From Halalkalicoccus sp. NIPERK01 (GTDB taxonomy: Archaea; Halobacteriota; Halobacteria; Halobacteriales; Halalkalicoccaceae): DNA of 64,000 nucleotides. The notes below the pieces were generated by a model, which was not told the DNA's origin, did no database searches, and saw nothing but the letters and a program-made list of their open reading frames with translations. Shown piece by piece: positions 1 through 9,257 of the stretch. How positions within the stretch are numbered: the first letter of the stretch is position 1; each line of letters opens with the position of its first letter. The stretch lies in NCBI RefSeq assembly GCF_030287405.1, contig NZ_JASVVV010000002.1:62001-126000 (forward strand), given 5' to 3'. Made by a program: the position numbers and the translations under genes.

Positions 1-365
1 TTCTGGAGGTTCCCGAGGGGGTCGCCGGCGAGTGGGAGGGCGACGAGCGCCTGCTGGTCGAGTCGTTCCCCGGCGAGGAACTCGCGGACGCCGCCTTCGC
101 CCCCGAGGAGGTCCGGAGCATCACCTTCGCGTACAACTTCGTCTGTCGGAACGACCTCGATTACGACGCGGTCTACGGCTTCCTCGAGACGATGTACGAC
201 GAGCGCGACGGGTTGGCGGAGTACCACGCCCTGTTGAGCCGGCTCGAAGACGAGTCGTTCTGGATCCAGAACGCCTACGAGGGCGTCCCCTTCCACCCCG
301 CGGCCGCGGACTTCTACGAGGAGATCGGCGTCTGGAACGAGGAGCTACAGCGCGGAGAGGGGTAG
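1..365 (+). CDS. TAXI-family TRAP transporter solute-binding protein, C-terminal fragment
   Basis: The last 120 residues of a gene whose start lies before the window; the reading frame begins at base 3 and ends at a TAG at 363-365. The visible part ends with the PFHP..ADFYEEIGVW signature, which resembles the PLHPGA..YYKEKGIW tail of TAXI-type extracytoplasmic binding proteins, ligand receptors of TRAP transporters. A fused TRAP permease starts three bases after the stop, so the two are almost certainly one operon and one transporter. TAXI receptors usually bind small carboxylates or amino acids such as glutamate; the substrate here cannot be read from the fragment. The N-terminal lipoprotein or Tat signal is outside the window. 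Confidence 0.85.
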   Translation, partial: LEVPEGVAGEWEGDERLLVESFPGEELADAAFAPEEVRSITFAYNFVCRNDLDYDAVYGFLETMYDERDGLAEYHALLSRLEDESFWIQNAYEGVPFHPAAADFYEEIGVWNEELQRGEG

Positions 366-368
366 CCC

Positions 369-2351
369 GTGTCGACCCGGAGCGCGCCCCGATGGCTGAC
401 GCCGCTTTCCGCGCTCAGGGCGAGCGTCTACCTGCTCGGGGTGACCTTTACCCTCTATACGATCTACTACGCCTACTCGCTGTTCTTCATCCGGATCCGG
501 TACTCGAACCTCTTCGTCGGTATGGGGATCGCGCTCTTCTATCTCCACACCGCCCTCGAACGGTATCGGGGTCGAACCGACGAACCGGAGGGCGAACTCC
601 GTTCGCTCGTCCGTCGAATCGACCCGCCCTTCGCGCTCGCGTTGGCGGGCCTCGCGCTCTGGTCGACCGCCTACGTCGAACTCGAGTTCGAGCGGCTGTT
701 CTACGACGCGCCCGTCGTGGGCTACACCACGAACGACCTCCTGATCGGCGTGGCGCTGATCGCGCTCGCGGTCGACGCCACCCGCAGGGCGTTCGGCAAC
801 GCCATCGCCGGCGTCACGATCGCCGCGATCGTCTACGCTCATTCACTCGTCGGCCCGAACATGCCCGGCGTCCTCCGGCACACGGGGATGACGTGGGAGC
901 AGATCGCCCGCGACGGCGCGATCGGGCTGACGGGGGTGTACCACGACACGCTGATGGGGATCGGTGGGACGTGGGTCGCGATCTTCATCATGTTCGCGGG
1001 GATCGCGAAGGCCTACGGCCTGATGGACTTCGTCCTCGACGCGGGCCGCGAACTCGGGTCGAGCCTCCACACCGGCGTCGTCCAGGTCGCCGTGATCGCG
1101 AGCATGATCATGGGCTCCATTACCGGGAGTGCGGCCGCAAACACCGCCACGACGGGGAGTTTCACCATCCCGATGCTCAAGGACCAGGGCGTGCGCGACG
1201 ACTTCGCCGCCGCGATCGAGGCGGTCGCCTCGGCGGGCGGACAGATGCTTCCGCCCGTAATGGGCGTCGCCGCCTTTCTCATGGCCGACATCATCGGCGT
1301 CCCGTACGTCGACGTCATCCGGGCGGGGCTGATCCCCGCCGCGCTGTTCTACCTGAGCGTTGGGATCGGCGTTCACTTCGCAGTACTGAAGTTCGGGTGG
1401 ACCACCGAACGAACCGAGGCGTTCGACCCGCGGATCCTCCTCGAAGGAGCACACTTCGCGATCCCGTTGGGTGTACTGCTCTACACGCTCGTGATCCTGC
1501 GGTACTCGCCGCTATCGGCCGGGATGTACACCATCTTCACGATCGTCGGGGTCGTCGCGCTCAGGAACGCCTACGTCGACGGCGCCTCGGCCGACACCGC
1601 CGTCGTGACCGTCCGCCAGACCGTGACCGGGCTGTATCGCGGCGGCGTCGAGATGGCTCCGCTGGTGGGCGTGCTCGCGGCGATGGGAGTCATCATCGAA
1701 CTGCTGACCCAGACGGGGCTCGCCCAGCGCGTGAGCACGCTCATCGTCGGCCTCGGGGGGAGTAGTCTGGTAGTCGTCCTCCTGCTGGCGATGCTCGCGA
1801 GCATCCTCTTCGGGCTGGGAATGCCCACGCCCGCCGCGTACATCCTCGTCGTGATCCTGGTCGCCCCCGGCGTGATCCAGATGGGCGTCGCCGAGATCAC
1901 CACCCACATGTTCGTCTTCTACTTCGCGATGCTGTCGGCGATAACCCCACCAGTAGCGATCTCCGTGGCCGTCGGCTCGCGGATCGCGGGCACGAGCTTC
2001 CTCCGCTCGTGTCTGCAGGCGCTGCGAATCGGCGCGCCCGGCTTCGTCATCCCCTTCGCGTTCGTCACCAACGACAGCCTGATCTACTGGTCGTTCCCCG
2101 AGACGCTCGTTTCATTCCCGCTCGTGCTCGCCGGGACGGTCGGGCTGATCGTCGCTACCGTAGGGTATGACGGGAACCGGACCCTCGGAGCGGTTCGTCG
2201 AGTTCTCTACACCGCGCTCGCGGTCGGCGCGATGTTCGGCACCGTCGGCCATCCGGCGATCCAGATCGCGAGCGCGCTCGCGGTCGTCTCGATGCTCGCC
2301 GTCTCGAACACGGCGGTCAGCTCACGCCTTCGAACACCGACGAAGAACTGA
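369..2351 (+). CDS. TRAP transporter fused permease (4TM/12TM)
   Basis: A 660-residue integral membrane protein with about 16 hydrophobic segments. The N-terminal part (about residues 15-190) is a DctQ-like four-helix unit and the rest is the large DctM-like ion-coupled permease, the single-chain arrangement typical of TAXI systems. Characteristic half-site loops are visible: GSAAANTATTG near residue 250 and FGLGMPTPAAY near residue 482. It starts on a GTG three bases after the binding-protein stop codon. In the family, transport is driven by a sodium or proton gradient and fed by the partner binding protein. No accessory enzyme nearby tells the substrate. Confidence 0.92.
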   Translation: MSTRSAPRWLTPLSALRASVYLLGVTFTLYTIYYAYSLFFIRIRYSNLFVGMGIALFYLHTALERYRGRTDEPEGELRSLVRRIDPPFALALAGLALWSTAYVELEFERLFYDAPVVGYTTNDLLIGVALIALAVDATRRAFGNAIAGVTIAAIVYAHSLVGPNMPGVLRHTGMTWEQIARDGAIGLTGVYHDTLMGIGGTWVAIFIMFAGIAKAYGLMDFVLDAGRELGSSLHTGVVQVAVIASMIMGSITGSAAANTATTGSFTIPMLKDQGVRDDFAAAIEAVASAGGQMLPPVMGVAAFLMADIIGVPYVDVIRAGLIPAALFYLSVGIGVHFAVLKFGWTTERTEAFDPRILLEGAHFAIPLGVLLYTLVILRYSPLSAGMYTIFTIVGVVALRNAYVDGASADTAVVTVRQTVTGLYRGGVEMAPLVGVLAAMGVIIELLTQTGLAQRVSTLIVGLGGSSLVVVLLLAMLASILFGLGMPTPAAYILVVILVAPGVIQMGVAEITTHMFVFYFAMLSAITPPVAISVAVGSRIAGTSFLRSCLQALRIGAPGFVIPFAFVTNDSLIYWSFPETLVSFPLVLAGTVGLIVATVGYDGNRTLGAVRRVLYTALAVGAMFGTVGHPAIQIASALAVVSMLAVSNTAVSSRLRTPTKN

Positions 2352-2453
2352 GATCCGACGGACCACCGCGTTTCGCGAGGGCGAGTACACATATTCACCC
2401 GGCGAAAACCGCCCCGTGGATTTTTCGTTCTACCAGGAAAAGGAAACACGGTA

Positions 2454-3182
2454 ATGAGTTCCACAAGGGCTCAGGGGGAGGTTCACGCGGTCGTTCTCGC
2501 GGCTGGGATCGGGCGACGATTGCGACCGCTCACCGACGAACGGCCCAAGACGTTGCTGTCCGTGAGTGGACAGCCCATTCTCGGACACATCCTCGATGCG
2601 CTGATCGCGACGGGCTACGAACGGGTGACGGTCGTCACGGGCTACGAGGCCGAGCAGGTCCGGTCGTTCTGCTCTCGATACGACCGTCTCGCCTTCGAGT
2701 TCGTCCACAGCGACGTCTTCGAGGAGACGAACAACAGCTACTCGCTGTGGTTGGCACGCGAGCACCTCCGGGACGGGTTTACGCTCGTCAACTCCGATAC
2801 GCTGTTTCCGACGGCCTGTCTCGACCGGCTTCGCGAGCGCGAGGGGTCGGCGCTGGTCGTCGACCGGGTCGCAGAGCTGACCGACGAGAGCATGAAGGTC
2901 CGCGTCGAGGACGGACGGGTCCTCGCGATTGGGAAGGGCCTCGATCGCGCCGAGGGCGAGTACATCGGCCTCTGTAAGTTCGCGCCGCCGGACGCCGCGG
3001 CACTGGTTCGCTGTCTGGACGATCTCGTCGAACACGACCACACGAACGAGTGGTACGAAACCGCGTTCGATCGGCTGGCCGCCGACCGGTCGCTCGGCGT
3101 CGTCGAGGTCCACGAGGGGTGGATCGAGATCGACGACCGGGAGGACCTCAGGACGGGCCAGCAGCTCTGGGGAGAAGTCTGA
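2454..3182 (+). CDS. Nucleotidyltransferase, LicC/sugar-phosphate cytidylyltransferase-like
   Basis: A 242-residue single-domain nucleotidyltransferase. The N-terminal nucleotide-binding signature LAAGIGRRLRPLTDERPKTL lies near residues 15-34, the NNSYSLWLAREHL motif near residue 91 and a VNSDTLF metal-binding aspartate near residue 112. The NN(S/F)YSL motif and short length resemble LicC-type choline-phosphate cytidylyltransferases and related CDP-polyol synthetases more than hexose-1-phosphate enzymes, which usually carry a beta-helix tail. The next gene, directly abutting, is a CDP-glycerol-phosphotransferase-like enzyme, so I infer that this protein makes the CDP-activated donor. The substrate (glycerol-, ribitol-, choline-phosphate or other) is not determined. 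It lies 103 bases after the TRAP permease with its own AT-rich stretch at 2419-2430. Confidence 0.8.
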   Translation: MSSTRAQGEVHAVVLAAGIGRRLRPLTDERPKTLLSVSGQPILGHILDALIATGYERVTVVTGYEAEQVRSFCSRYDRLAFEFVHSDVFEETNNSYSLWLAREHLRDGFTLVNSDTLFPTACLDRLREREGSALVVDRVAELTDESMKVRVEDGRVLAIGKGLDRAEGEYIGLCKFAPPDAAALVRCLDDLVEHDHTNEWYETAFDRLAADRSLGVVEVHEGWIEIDDREDLRTGQQLWGEV

Positions 3183-4337
3183 GTGGGCCTCCCGAAGGAC
3201 GTCCTCGCGGTTCTCGCCCACCGCCTCGCACACCTCCTGCCCCGCGAGGACTCCCTGTGGGTCTTCGGCACGCGTGGCGGCGAGGCCTTCGAAGGCAACA
3301 CGAAGTACCTCTTTTTGGACCTACAGCGCGAGGGCGGACTCCGGCCGGTGTGGATCTCGGAGAGCGATTCGACCGTCCGCGAACTGCGCGAAAACGGGTT
3401 CGATGCCCATCGCGCGGACTCGCTTCGGGGACGACTGGCGACGTTGCGTGCGGGCGTGGTCTTCGTCACCGGCACGATGACGGACATGCCGCTGTGGCCG
3501 ACCGGGGGGGCGAACGTCGTCCAGCTCTGGCACGGCGTCCCGCTGAAACGGATCGCCGCCGACGCGCCGAGCTTCGAGGGGTTCACGCTCCGGGAACGCC
3601 TCCGCCTGCTGTACACCTACCGGCAGTTCGACGCGCTCACGCTCACGGCGTCGGGACTCGGCGATTCGTTTCGTTCCGCGTTCCGGATCGACCCCGACCT
3701 CCCGGTCACGGGCTACCCGCGAAACGACGCCCTGTTTCGCGAGCTCCCCGGCGAGGGGGTCGGCCAGGGCGAGACCGCCCGCGAGATACGCGAGGACATC
3801 GACGCCGACCGGGTGGTCGCCTACCTGCCGACCTACCGCGAGGACGGCTCGGACCCCGCCGCTCACATCGATTTCGAACGGCTGGATCGGTTCCTCGCCG
3901 AGCGGGACGCCGCGATGGTCGTGAAGTTCCACCCCTTCAGCGATCCCGGGTTCGATCCCGAGCGCTTCGAGCGCCTTCAGGTCCTCCCGGCAGGGTTCGA
4001 CGTCTACCCCCTCCTCCGGGGGACCGACGCGCTCGTGACCGACTATTCGTCCGTGTACTTCGATTACCTCCTGCTCGATCGACCGGTCGTCTTCTACGCT
4101 TACGACCGCGAGCGCTACGAGGAGAGTCCCGGATTCTACGTCGAGTACGAGAAGGTCACGCCCGGACCCGTCGCCGAGACGTTCGACGAACTGCTCGCCG
4201 CGATCGAACTCGCGCTGGAGTCGCCGGACGCGTACGCCGACGAGCGCGAGCGGGTCCGCCGACTGGCGTTCGACCACCCCGACGATCGGGCCGCACAACG
4301 GGTCCGGGAGTACGTTCGGGTGCGTTTCGGGGCGTAG
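3183..4337 (+). CDS. CDP-glycerol glycerophosphotransferase family protein (TagB/TagF-like)
   Basis: A 384-residue protein with hallmarks of teichoic-acid polymerases and primases: LWHGVPLKRI near residue 117, TGYPRND near 178, YLPTYRED near 216, KFHPFSD near 246 and TDYSSVYFDYLLLDRPV near 281. In bacteria these enzymes move polyol-phosphate from a CDP-polyol donor to a lipid-linked acceptor or growing chain at the cytoplasmic face of the membrane. The GTG start follows the stop of the nucleotidyltransferase without a gap, so the two are co-translated. The pair suggests a phosphodiester-linked polyol or glycan decoration of the cell surface. No glycosyltransferase or flippase lies beside it, so the acceptor is unknown. 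No membrane segment is obvious. Confidence 0.88.
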   Translation: MGLPKDVLAVLAHRLAHLLPREDSLWVFGTRGGEAFEGNTKYLFLDLQREGGLRPVWISESDSTVRELRENGFDAHRADSLRGRLATLRAGVVFVTGTMTDMPLWPTGGANVVQLWHGVPLKRIAADAPSFEGFTLRERLRLLYTYRQFDALTLTASGLGDSFRSAFRIDPDLPVTGYPRNDALFRELPGEGVGQGETAREIREDIDADRVVAYLPTYREDGSDPAAHIDFERLDRFLAERDAAMVVKFHPFSDPGFDPERFERLQVLPAGFDVYPLLRGTDALVTDYSSVYFDYLLLDRPVVFYAYDRERYEESPGFYVEYEKVTPGPVAETFDELLAAIELALESPDAYADERERVRRLAFDHPDDRAAQRVREYVRVRFGA

Positions 4338-4390
4338 GGCTCGGCCGCGATGGCATACGGATTGATGACCCCTCGCGTGGCACACCGCAC

Positions 4391-6076
4391 ATGAGCGAGG
4401 GCTACACCGGTGCGGACTGCTTCGTCGACGCATTGGAACGGTACGGCGTTTCCCGCGTCTTTGGCAACCCCGGGACGACCGAACTACCCGTACTCGAATC
4501 GCTCGCCGACAGCGACATCGAGTACGTCCTCGGCCTGCACGAGGACATCGCGGTCGGGATGGCCGGCGGCTACGCAAGCACCCGCCGGTATCATTCCCAT
4601 AGCGATCCCGACGTCCTCCCGGTCGGCGTGGCGAACCTGCATCTCGCGCCGGGGCTCGCCCACGGACTCGGCAACCTCTACGCCGCGAGGGTCGCGGGCG
4701 CGCCGGTGGTCGTGACCGCGGGCAACCACAGCACCGACTTCCGCCACGAGGAACCCATTCTGTCGGGCGACCTGGTGGGTATCGCCGAGGAGTTCACCAA
4801 GTGGAGCGCCGAGGTGCTGGACGTGGCGGCGCTGCCCGCGATGGTCCGCCGGGCCTTTCGGACGGCGCTGACTCCACCCACGGGTCCCGTCTTTCTGGGC
4901 CTCCCGCTCGACACCATGATGGCGGCAACGGACGCGGAGCCCGAACGCTTGGGCGAAATCCCGACCGCAGGCGGAGGCGACCCCGCACAGATCCGGCGGG
5001 CCGCCGAACTGCTGGCCGACGCGGAGGCCCCCACGATGGTCGTCGGCGACCACGTCGCTCGCGCCGGTCGAGACGCGGTCGACGCCGCCGTCAAGCTCGC
5101 CGAAACCGCCGGCCTTCGAGTCCACGGCGAGATCCTCTCGTGTGAGGTGAACTTCCCGACGACCCACGACCAGTGGGTATCGTACGTCCCACCCGACGAG
5201 GAGCTCGCGGCGCGGTCGATGGACGCCGATACACTGGTGTTCGCGGGCTGTTCGACCAACACGACGCTGACGCGCCACGAGAACCCCCTCGTCGATCCCG
5301 AGACGACCTGCATCCACCTCGGGCCCGACGCGTGGGAACTCGGGAAACACCAGCCCGCCGACGCCGCCGTACTGGGCGATCCCGGCAAGGTCATGGGCGC
5401 GCTCGCGGAGCGGGTCGATCTCGAAGAGAGAACACGGAAGAAGCGACTCGAACGGGTTCGGGAGACGAAGGCGGGACTCGCCGATACCCTCGATTCGATC
5501 GGACGGGGGAGCGCGGAGGACGATCCACGGGCGTCGAAGGCCGAACTGGTCGACCGGCTTCGGGAGGCCGCCCCCAACGCCTATCTCGTCGACGAGGGCG
5601 TCACCGCGAAGTACGCGCTGTTGACGCGGTGGCCCTTGGAGAGCGAAGGAATGATCTCGAACAAGGGTGGCGGGCTGGGCTACGGTCTGCCGGCGGCGGT
5701 CGGCGCGGCCATCGCCGAGGGCGAGCGCGAGAATTCGAGGAACGTCCTCGGGTTCGTCGGCGACGGCTCGTACCTGTACTATCCGCACACGCTCTACTCG
5801 GCGGCGCGCCACGGCGTCGACCTAACGGTCGTAATCGCCGACAACCGCAACTACCGCATCCTGAAGGACAACACGATCAAGCTCTTCGGCGGGAGCGACG
5901 ACGACTACGACTACGTCGGCATGGACTTCGACCCGCCCGTGGATCTGGTGGCGAACGCGGAGAGCCACGGTGCCGAGGCCGCGTTGGTCGAGACGCCCGA
6001 CGAAATCGCTCCAGCGGTCGAACGCGCGGTCGAGAACGAGGGGCCGACCGTGTTGGACGTGCTCGTTCACGACTGA
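4391..6076 (+). CDS. Thiamine-diphosphate-binding enzyme, acetolactate synthase/benzoylformate decarboxylase type
   Basis: A 561-residue protein with the three-domain layout of the IlvB/benzoylformate decarboxylase superfamily. The N-terminal pyrimidine-binding domain holds the catalytic glutamate (E51 in GLHEDIAVGMAGGYA), a central domain covers about residues 200-330, and the C-terminal pyrophosphate-binding domain carries GDG at residue 457 followed by DN at 484-485 (the GDG...N motif). ATG at 4391 is chosen because the alignable N-terminus (YTGADCFVDALERYG) begins there; the frame is open upstream. Substrate is not determinable. The lack of a regulatory small subunit and its solitary position argue against a main biosynthetic acetolactate synthase and for a 2-oxoacid decarboxylase or lyase. 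It is convergent with the following aminotransferase. Confidence 0.85.
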   Translation: MSEGYTGADCFVDALERYGVSRVFGNPGTTELPVLESLADSDIEYVLGLHEDIAVGMAGGYASTRRYHSHSDPDVLPVGVANLHLAPGLAHGLGNLYAARVAGAPVVVTAGNHSTDFRHEEPILSGDLVGIAEEFTKWSAEVLDVAALPAMVRRAFRTALTPPTGPVFLGLPLDTMMAATDAEPERLGEIPTAGGGDPAQIRRAAELLADAEAPTMVVGDHVARAGRDAVDAAVKLAETAGLRVHGEILSCEVNFPTTHDQWVSYVPPDEELAARSMDADTLVFAGCSTNTTLTRHENPLVDPETTCIHLGPDAWELGKHQPADAAVLGDPGKVMGALAERVDLEERTRKKRLERVRETKAGLADTLDSIGRGSAEDDPRASKAELVDRLREAAPNAYLVDEGVTAKYALLTRWPLESEGMISNKGGGLGYGLPAAVGAAIAEGERENSRNVLGFVGDGSYLYYPHTLYSAARHGVDLTVVIADNRNYRILKDNTIKLFGGSDDDYDYVGMDFDPPVDLVANAESHGAEAALVETPDEIAPAVERAVENEGPTVLDVLVHD

Positions 6077-6083
6077 ACGGACT

Positions 6084-7205
6084 TCAGCGCACCGCCCGCG
6101 TCGCCTCGCGCATGATTTCGAGGGCGTCCTCTAGCTCCTCGGTGCCGGTCGCGTACGAGAGCCGGGCGTAGCCCGCGCCGCGCTCGCCGAAGGCCGCGCC
6201 GGGGACGACGACCACGCCCCGGTCGATCACTTCGTCGACCCAGCCCTCGGGCACCTTCGGCATGGCGTAGAACGCCCCCTGCGGGGTCGGCGTTTCGAGA
6301 CCCATGTCGGTCAGCCCCTCCAGAACGAGGTCTCGCCGTTTCTCGAAAGCGGCGACCATCTCCTCGACCGGTTCCTGAGAGCCCGAAAGCGCGGCCTCGG
6401 AGGCGAACTGGGCCGGCGCGCTCGCACACGCCTGTGCGTACTGGTGTACCCGGAGCATGCGCTCGATCCGCCGGTTGCTCCCGGTGATCCAGCCGAGCCG
6501 CCAGCCGGTCATCGAATACGTCTTCGAGCAGGCGCTCACGACGACGACGTTGTCCGTCTCGGCGAACTCGAGGGGCGAGCGGTGCTCGCCCTCGAAGACG
6601 ATGTGTTCGTAGACCTCGTCGCTGATACAGAGGACGTCGTGTTCGTCGGCGATCCGGGCGAACTCACGCATGTCGTCCTCGCTCTGGACCGCCCCCGTCG
6701 GGTTGGCGGGACTGTTGACGACGAAGGCGGCGGTGTCGTCGGTGATCGCCTCCTCGACCGTCGCGGGGTCGAGCGTGAGGTCCTCGCGGAGTCCGAGGGG
6801 TTTCGGGGTCCCGTCTGCGATCCGGGTCAGGGCGTCGTACGAGACGAACCCCGGGTCCGGAAACAACACCTCTTGGCCGGGGTCCACGTGGGCCTCGATC
6901 GCCAGGTGCAGCGCCTCGCTCCCGCCGGCGGTGGCGATGACGTCCTCGGGATCGACGGGGAGCGAGTAGTCCCGGTCGTACTTCGCGGCGATGGCCTCGC
7001 GTAGCTCTCGGGTCCCCTTGTTGGAGGTGTAGGCGTCGACGGCCCCCGACCGGATGGCCTCGATCGCGGCCTCGCGGGCGTGGGTCGGCGTCGGGAAGTC
7101 CGGCTGGCCGATCCCGAGGTTGATCGCCTCGGCGCCGGCGGCCTCGAACACCTCGCGGATGCCGCTGATCGATACCCCTTCGACTCGCTGTGAGAACTCC
7201 GTCAT
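6084..7205 (-). CDS. Pyridoxal-phosphate aminotransferase, class I/II (aspartate aminotransferase-like)
   Basis: A 373-residue fold-type I PLP enzyme. Key motifs: NLGIGQPDFPTP near residue 28, NSPANPTGA near 163, the cofactor-binding SDEVYEH near 193, the Schiff-base lysine in SACSKTYSMTGWR near 225 and the C-terminal ARLSYATG. It transfers an amino group between an amino acid and a 2-oxoacid; aspartate or aromatic substrates are typical of the subgroup, but specificity cannot be fixed. ATG at 7205 is preferred over farther upstream starts because MTEFSQRVEGVSIS is the usual beginning and a TATA-like GTTATG lies about 28 bases upstream. It is convergent with the ThDP enzyme, with a 7-base gap. 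Confidence 0.9.
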   Translation of the reverse strand: MTEFSQRVEGVSISGIREVFEAAGAEAINLGIGQPDFPTPTHAREAAIEAIRSGAVDAYTSNKGTRELREAIAAKYDRDYSLPVDPEDVIATAGGSEALHLAIEAHVDPGQEVLFPDPGFVSYDALTRIADGTPKPLGLREDLTLDPATVEEAITDDTAAFVVNSPANPTGAVQSEDDMREFARIADEHDVLCISDEVYEHIVFEGEHRSPLEFAETDNVVVVSACSKTYSMTGWRLGWITGSNRRIERMLRVHQYAQACASAPAQFASEAALSGSQEPVEEMVAAFEKRRDLVLEGLTDMGLETPTPQGAFYAMPKVPEGWVDEVIDRGVVVVPGAAFGERGAGYARLSYATGTEELEDALEIMREATRAVR

Positions 7206-7227
7206 GGGTTGGAGCGCGGCCCGTTCC

Positions 7228-7237
7228 CGCATAACGC
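7228..7237 (-). promoter_or_regulatory. TATA-like box for the aminotransferase gene
   Basis: Reverse-strand CAAGCGTTATG is centred about 28 bases before the ATG at 7205, the spacing expected for a leaderless haloarchaeal transcript. Confidence 0.45.
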
Positions 7238-7261
7238 TTGCTACCGTCGAGCGTCGCAGGT

Positions 7262-7315
7262 ATTGCCGGGAGCTATGACGGCACGGTAGGCGGCAATCGG
7301 GGGAGAGAACCCCCG
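7262..7315 (+). other. Structured leader candidate upstream of the ABC importer operon
   Basis: Two perfect helices abut here. ATTGCCG (7262-7268) pairs with CGGCAAT (7291-7297), immediately followed by the hairpin CGGGGG-AGAGAA-CCCCCG (7298-7315). They lie in the 217-base gap between the divergent aminotransferase and the transporter binding protein. No riboswitch class that I know matches the sequence. It could be a cis-regulatory RNA, an operator region, or chance pairing in GC-rich DNA. Confidence 0.35.
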
Positions 7316-7422
7316 AAGGCGGGATCGAGGGCGAACGCGACGCGAACCACGGGACCCCGATGAACGGCGAACTTACCGCATCCGAGCGCCGCATGGCCCT
7401 TCGGCGTGTAGTGCGGGCATCC

Positions 7423-8466
7423 GTGAGTACATTCGATAGCCGTGGGGGGATCTCCCGACGGGCCGTTCTGAGGACGACCGGGGCGGGTCTCGCGCTCGGG
7501 ACCGCCGGGCTGGCCGGCTGTCTCGGGAGCGACGAGTTGGAGGAGCTGACGGTCGCGTACATGCCGATCTACCCCGACATGCAGTACTTCGTGATGCAGG
7601 AGGAGGGATATCTCGAGGAACTCTCGATCCCCGTCGACGCCCGGGAGTTCTCCGACGGACCGAGCATCGTCCAGGCGTACGCCAGCGGCGAGATCGACGT
7701 CGGGCTGTTCGGGATCGTCCCCTCGATGATCGTCATCGACCGCGGGATCCCCGCGAAGGTCGTCGCGGCCAATATAAAAGAACCGATGGCGATCATGGCC
7801 GACGAAGTTCTAAGAGAGCTCTGGGACGAACACGGCGCCGAATCGTTCGCCCGCTACGAACAGCAGGAGGGCCGGAAGTTCCGTTTCGGCACGTTCCCCG
7901 AGGGGAGCGTTCCCGACATCCTGCTTCGCTACTGGCTCTCCGACGTCCACGGGCTCGACCCGACGGAGGCCGTCGATATCACCGAGATCGGCGGCGCGAA
8001 CGCCGTCTGGCAGGCGATTGCCAACGACGAGATCGACGGGACGAGCATCATGGAGCCGGTTCCGACGATCGCCACCGAGGAGGGGGCGCCGATCGACACC
8101 CTCGCGGTTGCCTCGGAGTTCATGCCCGGCCAGCCCGCCGCCGTCGCGCTGATGAGCGACGCCGTCCGGGACCACGCGGTCGGCGAGGAGTTCCTCGCGG
8201 CCCACGTCCGGGCGACGAAGTTCATCAACGATGATCCCGAGACGACCGCCGAACACGCGAGCACCGTCATCGGGGCCTCGTCGCTGCCGGTCGAGCGGGC
8301 GCGGGCCGCCCTCGACTCGCCGCTGTCGAACTTCGTGAGCGATCCCCGCGAGATCGAATCCGGAACCGAGATCTTCGCCGAATACGCCGCCGAACTCGGG
8401 CGGACCGACGAGCGCCTCGCGCTCGAGGACGTCTTCGATTACGACCTCTACGAGGCGGCCCGATGA
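7423..8466 (+). CDS. NitT/TauT-family ABC transporter substrate-binding lipoprotein (Tat-exported)
   Basis: Read from the GTG at 7423 this is a 347-residue protein beginning [17 protein letters not shown], a twin-arginine signal (R12-R13) with a hydrophobic stretch and an LAGC lipobox (C33). That gives a normal haloarchaeal Tat lipoprotein. An ATG at 7360 would add 21 residues before the signal and is less likely. The mature part resembles SsuA/TauA/NrtA-type receptors ([27 protein letters not shown]) that bind sulfonates, nitrate, bicarbonate or thiamine precursors; the ligand is unknown. The permease gene overlaps its stop by 4 bases. A structured region precedes it. Confidence 0.85.
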   Translation: MSTFDSRGGISRRAVLRTTGAGLALGTAGLAGCLGSDELEELTVAYMPIYPDMQYFVMQEEGYLEELSIPVDAREFSDGPSIVQAYASGEIDVGLFGIVPSMIVIDRGIPAKVVAANIKEPMAIMADEVLRELWDEHGAESFARYEQQEGRKFRFGTFPEGSVPDILLRYWLSDVHGLDPTEAVDITEIGGANAVWQAIANDEIDGTSIMEPVPTIATEEGAPIDTLAVASEFMPGQPAAVALMSDAVRDHAVGEEFLAAHVRATKFINDDPETTAEHASTVIGASSLPVERARAALDSPLSNFVSDPREIESGTEIFAEYAAELGRTDERLALEDVFDYDLYEAAR

Positions 8467-9257
8467 GCCACGACACCGCCGTCGGGATGCGCGAGGATTC
8501 GGCGCTGCCGACCGGTTGGGACCCGAGCCGCCTGCTCCGCGGAACGGCGGGCGTCGCGGGCTTTCTCGCCGTCTGGTGGGTCGCTTCGCTGTTCCAGGCG
8601 TCCTACGTCCTCCCCTCGCCGCTGGTCGTCGGCGAGACCTTTTTCGCCGAACTCGCGTCGGGAACGATGACGACCGCGCTGTACAACAGCGTGCTCCACT
8701 GGATCCCCGGGACGATCGCCGGGACGTTCCTCGGGATCGCCGCCGGGATCGCGCTGGGCTGGAGCCGCGTTGCCGACGACGCGCTCGCGCCGGTCGTGCG
8801 GACGCTACGGCCGGTACCGCCGCTCGCTCTCATCGGCTTCGCCATCGCGTGGTTCGGCATCAACCACGCCGGGGCGGCGTTCATCATCGCCGTCGGCGCG
8901 TTCTGGATCAATTTTTATGCCGCATACGGCGGGGTCGAGGGCGTCTCCGACGACCTGCTCGACGTCGCGCGCAGCCTCGGAGTCCGGAGCGACCTCGGAC
9001 TCGTGAGGTCCGTCGTGCTCCCGAGCGCGCTGCCCGAGATCACGACCGGGATTCGGACGGGGATCGGTCGGTGCTGGATGCTCGTCGTCGCCGCGGAGAT
9101 CTTCGGCGTGCCCGGCATCGGCCGGGAGATCATGAGCGCGGGGAACAACCTCGCGGTCGACGTGGTGATCGCATATATCCTCGTGTTGAGCCTGATGTTC
9201 CTGCTCGTCGACGTGGCGTTTCGCGTCGCCCAACGTCGGGTGATCGCATGGGAGTAG
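8463..9257 (+). CDS. NitT/TauT-family ABC transporter permease
   Basis: A 264-residue membrane protein with about six hydrophobic segments and the BPD_transp_1 fold. The cytoplasmic coupling loop [19 protein letters not shown] near residue 166 matches the EAA motif that contacts the ATPase. Length is normal for SsuC/TauC-type permeases. The ATG overlaps the binding-protein stop and its own end overlaps the ATPase start by 10 bases, so the three genes are translationally coupled into one importer. Confidence 0.9.
   Translation: MSHDTAVGMREDSALPTGWDPSRLLRGTAGVAGFLAVWWVASLFQASYVLPSPLVVGETFFAELASGTMTTALYNSVLHWIPGTIAGTFLGIAAGIALGWSRVADDALAPVVRTLRPVPPLALIGFAIAWFGINHAGAAFIIAVGAFWINFYAAYGGVEGVSDDLLDVARSLGVRSDLGLVRSVVLPSALPEITTGIRTGIGRCWMLVVAAEIFGVPGIGREIMSAGNNLAVDVVIAYILVLSLMFLLVDVAFRVAQRRVIAWE

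Noticed and set aside
3050-4390. The open frame upstream of the thiamine-diphosphate enzyme
   Set aside because: It is antiphase to the CDP-glycerol-type gene and reads as basic Arg/Pro-rich sequence. The enzyme starts at the ATG at 4391.
7360-7422. An N-terminal extension of the ABC binding protein beginning at the ATG at 7360
   Set aside because: It would place 21 unrelated residues before a complete Tat lipoprotein signal that begins at GTG 7423. The choice is not proven.
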